Of a DNA stretch of 47,649 nt, positions 25,788 to 35,047 are shown piece by piece (position 1 is the first letter of the stretch; the number at the start of each line of letters is the position of its first letter). Origin of the DNA: Anaerolinea thermolimosa (GTDB taxonomy: Bacteria; Chloroflexota; Anaerolineae; Anaerolineales; Anaerolineaceae); NCBI RefSeq assembly GCF_001050195.2, contig NZ_DF967965.1, positions 2,793,927 to 2,841,575 of the forward strand, in the 5' to 3' direction. The notes beneath the pieces are model-generated. The model was not told the DNA's origin, did no database searches, and was given only the letters and a program-made list of their open reading frames with translations. Made by a program: the position numbers and the translations under genes.

Positions 25788-27743
25788 TTACTTCTGGCAA
25801 CCTTCTCCCACATCCACGGTCTCGATCCCAGAAAGCAGGCTACGTGCAGTGGGATCAAGCTCTACTCCGCACAAATCGGGCCGTGAAATGGCAATCCTCA
25901 GGCCGTAATAAAGCGGGATGGACGGCAGTTGTTCGGCAAACAGGCGTTCCGCCGCCTGGAACTGGGCCGCGTAATCGGATTGATCGGGCAAAGCCCAGTA
26001 GGCCGCCTGGCAAGCGGCATCGAAGCGCTCATCCGTGAAGCCGGTAATATTCGCACCAATCCAGCGATTGCCGCTGGCAGGAATCTGATCGCTGGTATAA
26101 AGCTGGCATGGCACGCGTGCCGCTCCGTCCCAGGTAAATAATGCCAGGTCGAAATTCCGCCCAAAGAGCGGGCCATCGGGGCCGGGAGCAAACAATTCTC
26201 CAGGGTCGAGCAAGCTGATGCTCGTTTCCACCCCGCATTCCTTCAACCCCGCCTGCACCAGCAAAGCCGCCTGCCGGCGCAGTTCGGCCTGCGTGGTGAA
26301 CAAACGTACGCTTAGCAGGGTTCCATCGGGCACATTGGGCACACCCACGGCCACACGAGGGGTAGATGGGTCACCATCGAGGTCTTTCCATCCCACTTCG
26401 TCGAGCAAACGCGCCCCCGCCGCCGGGTCGTAGGTATAGGCGGGTAAATCGGTCTGGTACAGTGGATGGGTAGGAGAAAGGTAACCCGCCGGAACGGCTG
26501 ACCGGTTTTTGAACACCTCCTGAATCAATCGGTTGCGGTCAATGCACCGGGCAAATGCCTGCCGGGTGCGCACATCTCCAAACAGATCCGCGCGGTCACC
26601 GGCAGCCGGGTTATACCCATCATCATAACTGGCAGGGCGGATGCCAAAATCGAGGTGCTCCCACTCTGGCCCCTGTTGCAGGTAAAGTTTCAACCGCCCG
26701 TTGTTCTGGGTGTTGATCAACTCCTCCAGCAGGGGGAGAAATCCGGCATTTTGATCCACCACATCGCACTTCCCCCCTACCAGCGCCATCAGGGCGCTAT
26801 CGGCGGGGTTTCCATTAAAAGTAAAGTCGAGGTAATCAAATTTGGGCAGGCCTTCGCCAGCACGGAAATACAGAGGGTTCTTGCGGAGGTGAATCCGTTC
26901 CCCCGGCACCCACGAGTCGATCACATACGGCCCCCAGCCCAGGGGCTGGCGGCGAACAGTCTCATCCGTGAGCAGTTGAGCCGCCGTCAGCCCGCCCCAG
27001 GCATGTTTGGGCAACGGGAGGAAGAAAAAGGTGGGGTAGCGCTGTTCTACGAACCCCGGCACCCCCACCCACTGAACCGTCAGCGAGTCAATCGCCGTAT
27101 ACGAAGCCGTGCGGTCAATCACCCCTTTGCTGGTCGGCGAAGCCGGGTCAGCCGCCACCTGATAAGAAAAGACCGAATCTTCCGCCGTGAGCGGTGCCCC
27201 ATCCGACCATTGAATGCCGTCCTTAAGCCGGAAGGTGACTTCAAGCTGATCCATCTGCAGAGGAGAACTGCCATCCCAGACAACCGCACAGTCGCCAGAG
27301 CGGCACCCGCTCGGGAAGACCGTCACCCCTTTCGCCAGGGCAACCACCTGCCCGGCAGTATCTACCACCACATCTCCGGCAGACACATTCACCGGGCGTA
27401 AACGGGCGTCGCCATCCGTCAGAGAGGGCATCTTCTCCAGAATCACGGGCTGGGCCGAGAAGCCGCGGGTATCGTACGGTCCGTCGTAGATGGCTTCAAG
27501 AACATTCCACATACTGCGCGATGAACCGCCGTAAAGATAGAGCGTCTGCGGTTCTTCTGAAAGGCACACGGTTAACGTGCGAGGAGGAACAGCGGTAGGC
27601 GAGGGCTCCACCGTTGGAACCACCGGAGCACCGGGCGTGAGCGTGGATGAATTCAATGTGGAAATCTGTCCTGCCTGCTGGCAGGCCGCCAGCCAGCCAG
27701 CTATCAGCAGAAGCATGATCAGGAAAGGGATGCGCTTAAACAT
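25788..27743 (-). CDS. Orphan ABC substrate-binding lipoprotein, family 5
   Basis: A 651-residue SBP_bac_5 lipoprotein: lipobox LAAC (Cys 21) and a short Pro/Thr linker, then the domain in the normal order. Motifs are EAIYDGPYDTRGF, QWSDGAPLTAEDSVFSY, GWGPYVIDSW, ALVGGKCDV, TRQAFARCIDRNRLIQEVF and AGARLLDEVG. It has extra Cys residues (GCRSGDCAVVW insert, KCDVV, ECGVE, GEGCQK), unlike the other two binding proteins here. No permease or ATPase is attached, since its own -10 box and the next operon's promoter flank it. It may share the adjacent importer or act as a sensor. Ligand unknown. Confidence 0.88.
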   Translation of the reverse strand: MFKRIPFLIMLLLIAGWLAACQQAGQISTLNSSTLTPGAPVVPTVEPSPTAVPPRTLTVCLSEEPQTLYLYGGSSRSMWNVLEAIYDGPYDTRGFSAQPVILEKMPSLTDGDARLRPVNVSAGDVVVDTAGQVVALAKGVTVFPSGCRSGDCAVVWDGSSPLQMDQLEVTFRLKDGIQWSDGAPLTAEDSVFSYQVAADPASPTSKGVIDRTASYTAIDSLTVQWVGVPGFVEQRYPTFFFLPLPKHAWGGLTAAQLLTDETVRRQPLGWGPYVIDSWVPGERIHLRKNPLYFRAGEGLPKFDYLDFTFNGNPADSALMALVGGKCDVVDQNAGFLPLLEELINTQNNGRLKLYLQQGPEWEHLDFGIRPASYDDGYNPAAGDRADLFGDVRTRQAFARCIDRNRLIQEVFKNRSAVPAGYLSPTHPLYQTDLPAYTYDPAAGARLLDEVGWKDLDGDPSTPRVAVGVPNVPDGTLLSVRLFTTQAELRRQAALLVQAGLKECGVETSISLLDPGELFAPGPDGPLFGRNFDLALFTWDGAARVPCQLYTSDQIPASGNRWIGANITGFTDERFDAACQAAYWALPDQSDYAAQFQAAERLFAEQLPSIPLYYGLRIAISRPDLCGVELDPTARSLLSGIETVDVGEGCQK

Positions 27744-27750
27744 GATCCGA

Positions 27751-27756
27751 ATTCTA
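27751..27756 (-). promoter_or_regulatory. -10 box giving a leaderless start for the orphan binding protein
   Basis: Minus-sense TAGAAT, with TGG in front (an extended -10), ends 7 nt before the ATG at 27743. No ribosome site is present in the gap. Confidence 0.55.
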
Positions 27757-27806
27757 CCATCATCAAGCGCCGGGGGGCTAATCTCTTCTGCCGGGTGAGT
27801 CCTGTT

Positions 27807-28724
27807 TCATTCTTCCTCGCCAAACCGCATACGCAGGTAAGACTCATACCGTTGAGGATGAACCCGTCCTGTCTGGACTGCTTCGCGTACGGCGCACCCG
27901 GGTTCGTGAAGGTGAGTGCAATCACTGAACTGACAATTGGCCACCAGCTCGCGTAACTCCGGGAAATACCCATCCAGCTCTTCGGGCTGAGTATCCCAGA
28001 GGGCCAGTGCCTTCAGGCCCGGCAAATCGGCAACATACCCGCCTATATGCAAAGGAAACATCTGCCGGACAACCGTGGTATGCCGTCCCTTACTCGTCTG
28101 TTCGCTTACCTCCCGCACAGCCAGCCCCAGCTCAGGCTGAATGGCGTTCAACAGGCTCGACTTCCCCACCCCAGAGGGACCGGCCAGCCCCGAAATCTTT
28201 CCACGCAGCTGCTCTCTCAGAGCTTCTATCCCAAGGCATGTTTTCACCGAGGTATAAAGCACAGGATACCCGATCTGACGGTAAAGGCCAAACAAAGCCT
28301 CTGCCTGCTCCATCCCTACCAGATCCACTTTGTTGGCCACAATCATCGGAGGAATGGATTGCTTTTCCGCAATGACCAGAAACCGATCCAGCATTCGCAG
28401 GCGGGGAGCGGGTTCGGCACAGGCAAATACCAGCACAATCTGATCAATATTGGCCAGCAGAATCTGGCGGTATATCCCGCGGGGGCGCGGGTCAAGCCGG
28501 ACGAGAGCACTGTGGCGCGGCTCAATCGCCTCAATCACCCCGCTGCCATCTGGCAGGCGGCGAATTTGCACCAGGTCGCCCACAGCAATAACATCTCCCT
28601 CGGCGCGCAGTCGTTTGAGCCGACCGCGGAGCTGACAAACCACCTGCCCCTGCGGGGTCTGCACCGTGTAAAACCCCGACGAAAGGTGAACGACCCGGCC
28701 TGGAACAAGGTCAGCGGAACTCAT
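27807..28724 (-). CDS. rsgA: Ribosome small subunit-dependent GTPase A
   Basis: A 305-residue circularly permuted GTPase that matures the 30S ribosomal subunit. It has an N-terminal OB fold (residues 1-70), then the permuted GTPase motifs: VANKVDLVG (G4) first, then GPSGVGKSSLLNAI (G1), TTVVRQ (G2) and DLPGLK (G3). The C-terminal zinc knuckle reads C-N5-CTHLHEPGC. The start overlaps the stop of the upstream PBP gene by 4 nt (ATGA type). All landmarks are intact and the length is normal. Confidence 0.97.
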   Translation of the reverse strand: MSSADLVPGRVVHLSSGFYTVQTPQGQVVCQLRGRLKRLRAEGDVIAVGDLVQIRRLPDGSGVIEAIEPRHSALVRLDPRPRGIYRQILLANIDQIVLVFACAEPAPRLRMLDRFLVIAEKQSIPPMIVANKVDLVGMEQAEALFGLYRQIGYPVLYTSVKTCLGIEALREQLRGKISGLAGPSGVGKSSLLNAIQPELGLAVREVSEQTSKGRHTTVVRQMFPLHIGGYVADLPGLKALALWDTQPEELDGYFPELRELVANCQFSDCTHLHEPGCAVREAVQTGRVHPQRYESYLRMRFGEEE

Positions 28725-30916
28725 GGAGAAGGCGTTTCAGTCACTTCAGGGGTGGGTGTGCGGGTTACGTTGAGTTTGGCTTCCCAGGGGTAAATGCGCT
28801 GCGGCTGACCGAGGAAATACACCTCAATGATCCGCCGGGCGATGGGAGCGGCAATCTCCGATCCCTCACCTGAGAACTCGGCGATCACGGCCACCGCGAT
28901 ATCCGGTTTATCCTCGCGCCCGGCATTGGTGTAGGCGGCAAACCAGGCGTGTTCTTTGTCTGTGCCATTTTGGGCAGTACCTGTCTTCCCGTACACCGGA
29001 ATGGCCAGCCCTGAGAAAGCGCGTACAGCCGTGCCGCGGCTGTTCACCACCACCTGACGCAGGGTGTCCTGGATGAGCTGGAGGTGCTCCGGGCTGATGG
29101 GCAGCTTCCCGCGCACTTCGGGTTTGAACTCATAAACGGGGTTGCCGTCAGGATCTACTATTTTTTCCACCACCTGCGGGCGGTAGAGGGTCCCGCCGTT
29201 TCCTACCGCGGCGATCATATCAGCCACCTGCAAGGGGGTCACCAGCATCTGCCCCTGGCCAATCGCCATCTGCACAGCCACTTCGTCGCTCTCAGGATCG
29301 GGCATGTTGCCGGTGCTTTCAGCTACCTGCTCAATACCGGTAGGCACCCCCAGCCCGAAGGCGCGCGCCATCTTTGAAAGCTCTCCGGCCATCCCGTTCT
29401 GAGAAAGCGTCAGACCGATGTGGTAGAACCACGGGTTACAGGAAGTGATCAGCCCCTGGGGCAGGGTGAGCACCCCGCTCGGCGGAAGACCGCGGCTGTA
29501 CCTCCAGTCGTACAGCACATAACCGGGTAACTCGGTGAAGGTGAGCTGGCAGTTATAGGTATCTTCGGCAGTAAAGAGCCCCGTCTCCAATGCAGTCGCC
29601 ATGGTGACGATCTTGAAAACCGACCCCAATGGATACCCCGCTCCCTGTGCAGCCCGGTTGACCAGCGGCTGGCGATAATCGTTGAGCACATCCTTCAGGG
29701 CACTCGAATTGAGGTTCTGCGGCTCGAACAGGTTGGGGTCAAACCCCGGAGATGAGGCCATGGCCAGCACCCGGCCGGTGTCTCGTTCCAGCACCACCAC
29801 CGCACCGGTGAAGCCATTAATCGCCCGTTGCGCCTGGAATTGCAGGGCGGCATCAATCGTGGTGTAGAGCGATTGAGAGGGCACAGGGTCTTTCGCCCCG
29901 AGCCGGGTAATAACATTTCCCTGCGGGTCGGTGACATAGAGGGCCACTCCGGGCTGCCCGGCCAGATACGACTCGCCCCATTTCTCCAGTCCTGCCTGAC
30001 CCACCTTGGCGTCCATGGGGTAACCACGGCGCTGGTATTCCTCCAGCTGTTCAGGCTGAATGAAAGACACATACCCCGTCACATGAGGGGCGATCCCACC
30101 GTCATAATAATAACGTGACCGGAAGGGCTTATAAGCAAAACCCGCCAGGTTTCGCACCACATCCAACCGCTGGTTAAGCTCATCCATGGTGGCCTCACCC
30201 ACGGGAATGTACCAGGCGGGGTAGTTATCCCCGTAGAGGGCTTTGATCCACTCGGGGGGCTTCTGAGTCAGCCGCGACAGCTCACTGAGCACCGTCCCTT
30301 CCGTGCCTTCGGCAATGTCTCCCGGCACAATACCCAGCGCCACGGCATCCGTGGTGGCCGCAATGGGATACCCCTTGCGATCGTAGATATTGCCGCGTGA
30401 GGGGGTACGGTAATCAAGCTCAAGGCGGTTGCCGCCGCGCAATTCAGGCATGATCATGCCATCTTCCCACATCACACGCCAGGAACCATTGACCAGGGTA
30501 AGGTTCATGGTCATCTCACGGGTCAGGTCTCCGAGCAGAGCAGTTTTAAACGTCACCCGGTAAGCCGCCTGCCCGCTCGAAAGCCCGGTCATGGTCGAAA
30601 GCACCTCAAAATCTAAGGACTGGAGAGTAAGATTGATGGCCACTTCTTTATACCGGGTGGTGAATTGATCTTGAGGGGTGGCGTCCTGGCTGGTGGGGGC
30701 GAGCATGGCGTACATGGCCCCGTAGTCTTCTGCCTTCCAGGCCTCTAAAAATGCCCTGGCAGCATCGGCCACTTTAGGCACACTGGTGGTGTACACCTTG
30801 GGTGTATGCAATACCGATGGTGTGGGAACTTGCCCGGTGGGCACTGGCCCGGCAACCACCCCCGAACAGGCCACCAGAAAAACCACCATCAACCACGAAA
30901 ACCTGAACCACTTCAT
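28721..30916 (-). CDS. Class B penicillin-binding protein with MecA-type N-terminal domain, predicted lipoprotein
   Basis: A 731-residue peptidoglycan transpeptidase. I chose ATG 30916 because a signal sequence follows at once (FRFSWLMVVFLVACSG) with lipobox LVAC, Cys 17. Upstream in-frame codons would bury it. The domains are an NTF2-like MecA_N domain (about 50-165), a PBP dimerisation domain (about 185-340, SRGNIYDRKGYPIA) and a transpeptidase domain with SVFK (about 430), SCN (about 492) and KTGTAQ (about 643). The C-terminal tail is Pro/Thr-rich. It lies between maf and rsgA in one operon. A lipid anchor instead of a transmembrane helix is uncommon for this class. MecA_N PBPs include low-affinity PBP2a, but beta-lactam tolerance here is untested inference. 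Confidence 0.92.
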   Translation of the reverse strand: MKWFRFSWLMVVFLVACSGVVAGPVPTGQVPTPSVLHTPKVYTTSVPKVADAARAFLEAWKAEDYGAMYAMLAPTSQDATPQDQFTTRYKEVAINLTLQSLDFEVLSTMTGLSSGQAAYRVTFKTALLGDLTREMTMNLTLVNGSWRVMWEDGMIMPELRGGNRLELDYRTPSRGNIYDRKGYPIAATTDAVALGIVPGDIAEGTEGTVLSELSRLTQKPPEWIKALYGDNYPAWYIPVGEATMDELNQRLDVVRNLAGFAYKPFRSRYYYDGGIAPHVTGYVSFIQPEQLEEYQRRGYPMDAKVGQAGLEKWGESYLAGQPGVALYVTDPQGNVITRLGAKDPVPSQSLYTTIDAALQFQAQRAINGFTGAVVVLERDTGRVLAMASSPGFDPNLFEPQNLNSSALKDVLNDYRQPLVNRAAQGAGYPLGSVFKIVTMATALETGLFTAEDTYNCQLTFTELPGYVLYDWRYSRGLPPSGVLTLPQGLITSCNPWFYHIGLTLSQNGMAGELSKMARAFGLGVPTGIEQVAESTGNMPDPESDEVAVQMAIGQGQMLVTPLQVADMIAAVGNGGTLYRPQVVEKIVDPDGNPVYEFKPEVRGKLPISPEHLQLIQDTLRQVVVNSRGTAVRAFSGLAIPVYGKTGTAQNGTDKEHAWFAAYTNAGREDKPDIAVAVIAEFSGEGSEIAAPIARRIIEVYFLGQPQRIYPWEAKLNVTRTPTPEVTETPSP

Positions 30917-30944
30917 GAAAGGTGCTGCACTCCTTTGCTCACGC

Positions 30945-31613
30945 TTACCCGATCTGTTCACCCCGGTAAACTGCCTCAAAGATAGGACACTGATAGGCCA
31001 GTACCTGCTGACAGCGAGCCGCCAAATCCTCCGGGGCTTCCACCCCAAAACGACGCATCACCCGGGCCAGATGGCACAACGGCAGCCCCATCACGCTGGC
31101 GTAACACCCCCCTAAATACTCCACCGGATGAAATTCTCTGTGTTGAATGGCATACGCCCCGGCTTTATCCAGCGGGTCGCCTGTGGCCACGTACGCTTCT
31201 ATTTCCTCATCAGTATAAGCACGCATGGGCACCCGCGTTGCGCAGGTCTCTCCGCGTACCTTACCACTGGATGGTTCGACCACCACAATCGCCGTATATA
31301 CCCGGTGCTCTTTTCCACGCAGGCGCTTCAGCATGGCCACGGCCTCGGCCTCATCCTGTGGTTTTCCCAGGATAGCCTCTCCATCCGCCACGGTGGTGTC
31401 GGCGCCGATGACCAGTGCGCCAATCGGGGCTGAGCGGCCCACAACCTGCGCCTTCTGCTCTGCCAGTCTGTATACATATTCCGCCGGGGGTTCACCCGGC
31501 AACGGCGTTTCATCAATCGATGCCGGTTGAATCGAAACCCTCCAGCCTGTCAGTTCAATTAATTCCCGACGGCGGGGTGAATTAGAAGCCAGTATAATCG
31601 GTCGATTGGTCAT
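30945..31613 (-). CDS. maf: Maf-like nucleoside triphosphate pyrophosphatase
   Basis: A 222-residue Maf/YhdE-family protein that hydrolyses nucleotides such as dTTP/UTP or modified bases (housecleaning). Motifs are ILASNSPRRRELIELTG (phosphate-binding N-terminus), ETPLPGEPPAEYVYRLA, VIGADTTV, LGKPQD and DKAGAYAIQ. It is the first gene of a three-gene operon with the PBP (28 nt downstream) and rsgA, a frequent type of growth and wall cluster. A minus-sense TAGAAT at 31629-31624 ends 10 nt before the ATG, so the leader is only about 4 nt. Confidence 0.95.
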   Translation of the reverse strand: MTNRPIILASNSPRRRELIELTGWRVSIQPASIDETPLPGEPPAEYVYRLAEQKAQVVGRSAPIGALVIGADTTVADGEAILGKPQDEAEAVAMLKRLRGKEHRVYTAIVVVEPSSGKVRGETCATRVPMRAYTDEEIEAYVATGDPLDKAGAYAIQHREFHPVEYLGGCYASVMGLPLCHLARVMRRFGVEAPEDLAARCQQVLAYQCPIFEAVYRGEQIG

Positions 31614-31732
31614 CTCAGGGGTGATTCTAACACGGAATGAGACCGCCCCCGCCAGAGGGTGTAGTAAAATAGAAACTCCTCCAAATGCTCATCATTTCTG
31701 GCACGTATTTTTTGTAGATGACGAGGTACGGA

Positions 31733-32305
31733 ATGGAACTTCTGAAACAGCGTATTTTACGCGACGGCAAGTACCTGGGCAACGGCATTCTTAAGGTAGA
31801 TAACTTCATTAACCACCAGGTAGATCCGGCTTTAATGGAAGCCTGCGGTATGGAATTTGCCCGCATTTTTGCCAACCTCGGCGCTACCCGCATCCTCACC
31901 GCCGAAATTTCTGGCATCGCCCCCGCCCTGATGACCGGGAAACACATGAATCTACCGGTAGTTTATGCGCGCAAGTCCAAACCGGTCACCATGCCCGACA
32001 CTGTCTATCTCACTGTCGCCCCTTCCCACACCAAAGGGCGCATGACCGAGTTAATCGTCTCTCCAGAATACCTCTCACGGGGAGAGCGTGTGCTCATCAT
32101 TGATGACTTCCTCGCTTCTGGCGCCACTATTCTCGGACTGGTGCGGCTGGCGCAGGCCGCCGGCTCAGAAGTAGTGGGCATTGGTGCACTCATCGAAAAG
32201 ACCTTCGAGGGCGGGCGTGAAGCGCTGGCCCACCTCAACGTCCCCATTCACAGCCTGGCGGTCATCACCCGCATGGATGAGACCGGTATCTACTTCGCCG
32301 AATAA
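31733..32305 (+). CDS. xpt: Xanthine phosphoribosyltransferase
   Basis: A 190-residue type I phosphoribosyltransferase converting xanthine and PRPP to XMP. The N-terminus [15 protein letters not shown] and [11 protein letters not shown] match Xpt, and the PRPP loop is [14 protein letters not shown] (about 120-133). I chose ATG 31733 because GAGGT lies 5 nt upstream and it matches the family's N-terminus; ATG 31718 is the first in frame. The stop overlaps the guaA start (TAATG). I see no purine riboswitch in the 119 nt before it. Confidence 0.94.
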   Translation: MELLKQRILRDGKYLGNGILKVDNFINHQVDPALMEACGMEFARIFANLGATRILTAEISGIAPALMTGKHMNLPVVYARKSKPVTMPDTVYLTVAPSHTKGRMTELIVSPEYLSRGERVLIIDDFLASGATILGLVRLAQAAGSEVVGIGALIEKTFEGGREALAHLNVPIHSLAVITRMDETGIYFAE

Positions 32306-33870
32306 TGGCATCTATGCCCGACACCATCGTTATCCTGGATTTTGGTTCGCAATACACCCAGCTGATCGCCCGCCGGGTACGCGAGCTTCACGTCTACAGT
32401 GAACTGCTTCCCTGGGACGCCCCCGCAGAACGCGCCCTTGCCCTTCACCCCAAAGGGTGGATTCTTTCCGGTGGGCCTGCCTCGGTCTACGAGCCGGGAG
32501 CGCCCACCCTGCCAGCCTATGTACTCGAATCAGGTCTGCCAGTGCTGGGCATCTGTTATGGAATGCAGCTCATTACCCAGGCCATGGGCGGGAGAGTTGT
32601 TCCTGCTGGCCAACGAGAGTACGGCCCGGCGACCATTCACACACTTTCCGAAAACCCCCTCTTACCCCATGGAGACCACTCCGTGTGGATGTCTCACGGT
32701 GACCGCATCGAAGCCCTCCCACCCGGATTTGTGGCCCTGGCTTCCACCAGCAACAGCCCCTTTGCCGCCATGAGCAGTGCCGATGGCCGGTATTATGGCC
32801 TGCAATTCCACCCCGAGGTGCATCACACCCCCGGCGGAAAGGAAATCCTCCGGCGCTTCGTGGTCGAGATCTGCGGCGCCCACCCCGATTGGACCCCCGA
32901 ATCGATTATCGCTGAAAGTGTGGCCCGCATTCGCCAGCAGGTGGGTGGAGAGCGTGTACTGGCGGCGGTCAGCGGCGGGGTTGATTCCAGCGTAGCCACA
33001 GCCCTGGTGCACCGAGCAGTGGGCGACCAGCTCTCCGCGGTCTTCGTGGATACGGGAATGCTCCGCCTTCACGAACGTGAGCAGGTAGAACGCGCCTTCC
33101 GCCAGAACCTGGGGCTGGAGCTGGTTACGGTCAATGCGGTAGAAGAATTTCTCGATCGCCTGGAAGGCGTCACCGACCCGGAACAGAAACGGCGCGTCAT
33201 CGGAGAAACCTTCATCCGTATTTTTGAGGCAGAAGCCCGCCGTCTCGGCCAGCCACCGTTCCTCGTTCAGGGTACCATTTACCCCGATGTCGTCGAGTCC
33301 TCTGGCCCCGACCGGAATAAAGCCCAGAAGATCAAGAGCCATCATAATGTGGGCGGCCTGCCCCCCGACATGCAATTTCAACTGGTAGAACCCCTGCGTT
33401 ACCTTTTTAAAGATGAGGTGCGCGCGGTGGGCGAGGCGCTGGGGCTGCCCGCCGAACTGGTCTGGCGGCAACCCTTCCCCGGGCCGGGGCTGGCAGTCCG
33501 GTGCCTGGGTGAAATCACCTGGGATCGGCTTGAACGCCTGCGGGCCGCAGATGCCATTTTCACGGGTGAACTGGAAGCTGCCGGCCTGCTCAATCAGCGT
33601 CTGGCCGACGAGCCGGGCCAGATTGCCCAGGCTTTTGCCGTGCTATTGCCGGTGCGCTCGGTGGGCGTCATGGGCGATTCGCGCACCTATCAGGAAGCAG
33701 TCGTTTTACGTGCGGTGACAACCGAGGACTTCATGACCGCTGACTGGGCCCGCCTGCCAGCCGACCTGCTCGCGCGGGTGGCCAACCGCATCGTCAACGA
33801 GGTTCAGGGGGTTAATCGCGTCACCTACGATATCACCAGTAAACCCCCTGCAACCATTGAGTGGGAATAA
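32305..33870 (+). CDS. guaA: GMP synthase (glutamine-hydrolysing)
   Basis: A 521-residue enzyme, usual length, making GMP from XMP, glutamine and ATP. The N-terminal class I amidotransferase domain has the nucleophile Cys84 in GICYGMQ and the His/Glu pair in QFHPEVHH. The ATP-pyrophosphatase domain has SGGVDSSVA. The C-terminal dimerisation domain ends [16 protein letters not shown]. The start overlaps xpt by 1 nt, so XMP made by Xpt is passed to GuaA: a compact xanthine-to-GMP salvage operon. Confidence 0.97.
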   Translation: MASMPDTIVILDFGSQYTQLIARRVRELHVYSELLPWDAPAERALALHPKGWILSGGPASVYEPGAPTLPAYVLESGLPVLGICYGMQLITQAMGGRVVPAGQREYGPATIHTLSENPLLPHGDHSVWMSHGDRIEALPPGFVALASTSNSPFAAMSSADGRYYGLQFHPEVHHTPGGKEILRRFVVEICGAHPDWTPESIIAESVARIRQQVGGERVLAAVSGGVDSSVATALVHRAVGDQLSAVFVDTGMLRLHEREQVERAFRQNLGLELVTVNAVEEFLDRLEGVTDPEQKRRVIGETFIRIFEAEARRLGQPPFLVQGTIYPDVVESSGPDRNKAQKIKSHHNVGGLPPDMQFQLVEPLRYLFKDEVRAVGEALGLPAELVWRQPFPGPGLAVRCLGEITWDRLERLRAADAIFTGELEAAGLLNQRLADEPGQIAQAFAVLLPVRSVGVMGDSRTYQEAVVLRAVTTEDFMTADWARLPADLLARVANRIVNEVQGVNRVTYDITSKPPATIEWE

Positions 33871-33954
33871 ACGTATATTCAGTGAAGTAAGAACCGCGCA
33901 GGGTTTCTGAGCCTGCTCAGGCACCCCGTGCAGACCATTCAATGGAGGTCCTCA

Positions 33955-34926
33955 ATGAATTACGGTGAAGTTTTATCACGCGCCTGGCAGATTATCTGGA
34001 AGTATAAAGTCCTCTGGATCTTCGGTATCCTCGCCGGGCTGGGTTCAGGTGGTGGCGGCAGCAGTGGCGGTGGCGGCGGCTCTGGTGTGAATTATCGCTT
34101 CGACGGGAGCCAGTTTCGCCCTCCCTTTGACACCAGCCAGTATTTTCTCCAGCGCCTTGAAATCTGGATTGAAAACAACTGGTGGGTTTTCATTGTGCTG
34201 GCCGTGTTGGCTCTGGTTTTCCTCGCCGTGGTTATCGTGTTAAGCACCTTCGGGCGCATTGGGCTGGCACGCGGCACCTGGCAGGCTGATGAAGGAAAAG
34301 AAAAACTGACCTTTGGCGGCCTTTTTGCCGAGAGCAGTGCCTATTTCTGGCGCGTCCTCGGCCTGAATATCCTGATCTTCCTGGCGTGGATTGTGCTCGT
34401 GCTGGCGCTGGTGGTTCCTTCCACCATGATCGCCGCCCTGACTGCCGGAATCGCCCTGATCTGTCTTGGGCCGCTCCTCATCCTGCTCTGCTGTCTGCTC
34501 ATTCCGGTGGGCTGGGCTGTTTCGGTGATCGTGGAGCAGGCCATTGTGGCCATCACCTGTGAGAACCGCTCGCTGATCGATGGTCTGAAGCGCGGCTGGG
34601 AAATCTTCCGCGCCAACCTGGGGCCGGCGGCTATTATGTTCCTCATCCTTGGCATTGGTGGCGGCATCGCTCGCTTCATCATCGCGCTCCCCTTCTTCTT
34701 CACCCTCATGCCCCTCATCGGTGCAGCTTTGATTGACGGAGAACGCGCCTGGATGACCGGCGGAATTATCACACTGGTGCTCTTCTGCCTCTACCTGCCG
34801 GTTGAAATTGTGCTCAACGGCATCGTCACCACCTACACAGGGGCCTCGTGGACGCTGACCTTCCGCCGGCTGACCGGGCGGCAAGCCGCCACCACGGCAG
34901 TAGAAGTCATCCCCGCGGCAGAGTAA
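33955..34926 (+). CDS. Multi-pass membrane protein with glycine-rich loop
   Basis: A 323-residue membrane protein. After an amphipathic start (MNYGEVLSRAWQIIWKYK) and one helix comes a loop dominated by Gly and Ser (GSGGGGSSGGGGGSG, about residues 29-43). About five to six TM helices follow. A conserved-looking LIDGLKRGWEIFRAN segment lies between TMs, as in DUF7544/glycerophosphodiester-phosphodiesterase membrane-domain relatives. The start has GGAGGT 5 nt upstream. It lies 84 nt after guaA and ends at its own terminator. Function unknown. Confidence 0.8.
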   Translation: MNYGEVLSRAWQIIWKYKVLWIFGILAGLGSGGGGSSGGGGGSGVNYRFDGSQFRPPFDTSQYFLQRLEIWIENNWWVFIVLAVLALVFLAVVIVLSTFGRIGLARGTWQADEGKEKLTFGGLFAESSAYFWRVLGLNILIFLAWIVLVLALVVPSTMIAALTAGIALICLGPLLILLCCLLIPVGWAVSVIVEQAIVAITCENRSLIDGLKRGWEIFRANLGPAAIMFLILGIGGGIARFIIALPFFFTLMPLIGAALIDGERAWMTGGIITLVLFCLYLPVEIVLNGIVTTYTGASWTLTFRRLTGRQAATTAVEVIPAAE

Positions 34927-34948
34927 CCCCTCACCCAAGTTCTAAAAC

Positions 34949-34987
34949 AACCTTCTTCTGGAATTCATCCAGAAGAAGGTTATTTTT
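34949..34987 (+). terminator. Intrinsic terminator after the membrane protein
   Basis: Perfect 13-bp stem AACCTTCTTCTGG (34949-34961) / CCAGAAGAAGGTT (34969-34981), 7-nt loop, then ATTTTT. Confidence 0.9.
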
Positions 34988-35034
34988 AACCTGCTTACAA
35001 AACCCTTAATGGCAACCCGGTCAGGTGTTCCGGG

Positions 35035-35040
35035 TATAAT
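35035..35040 (+). promoter_or_regulatory. -10 box giving a leaderless start for the methyltransferase-like gene
   Basis: A perfect TATAAT ends 7 nt before the ATG at 35048. No ribosome-binding sequence is present in the gap. The -35 is not obvious. Confidence 0.6.
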
Positions 35041-35047
35041 CTTTTCT

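Noticed and set aside
31685-31717. Ten-codon ORF directly before the first possible xpt start
   Set aside because: It has no ribosome site, no terminator or alternative structure follows, and no good promoter spacing is visible.
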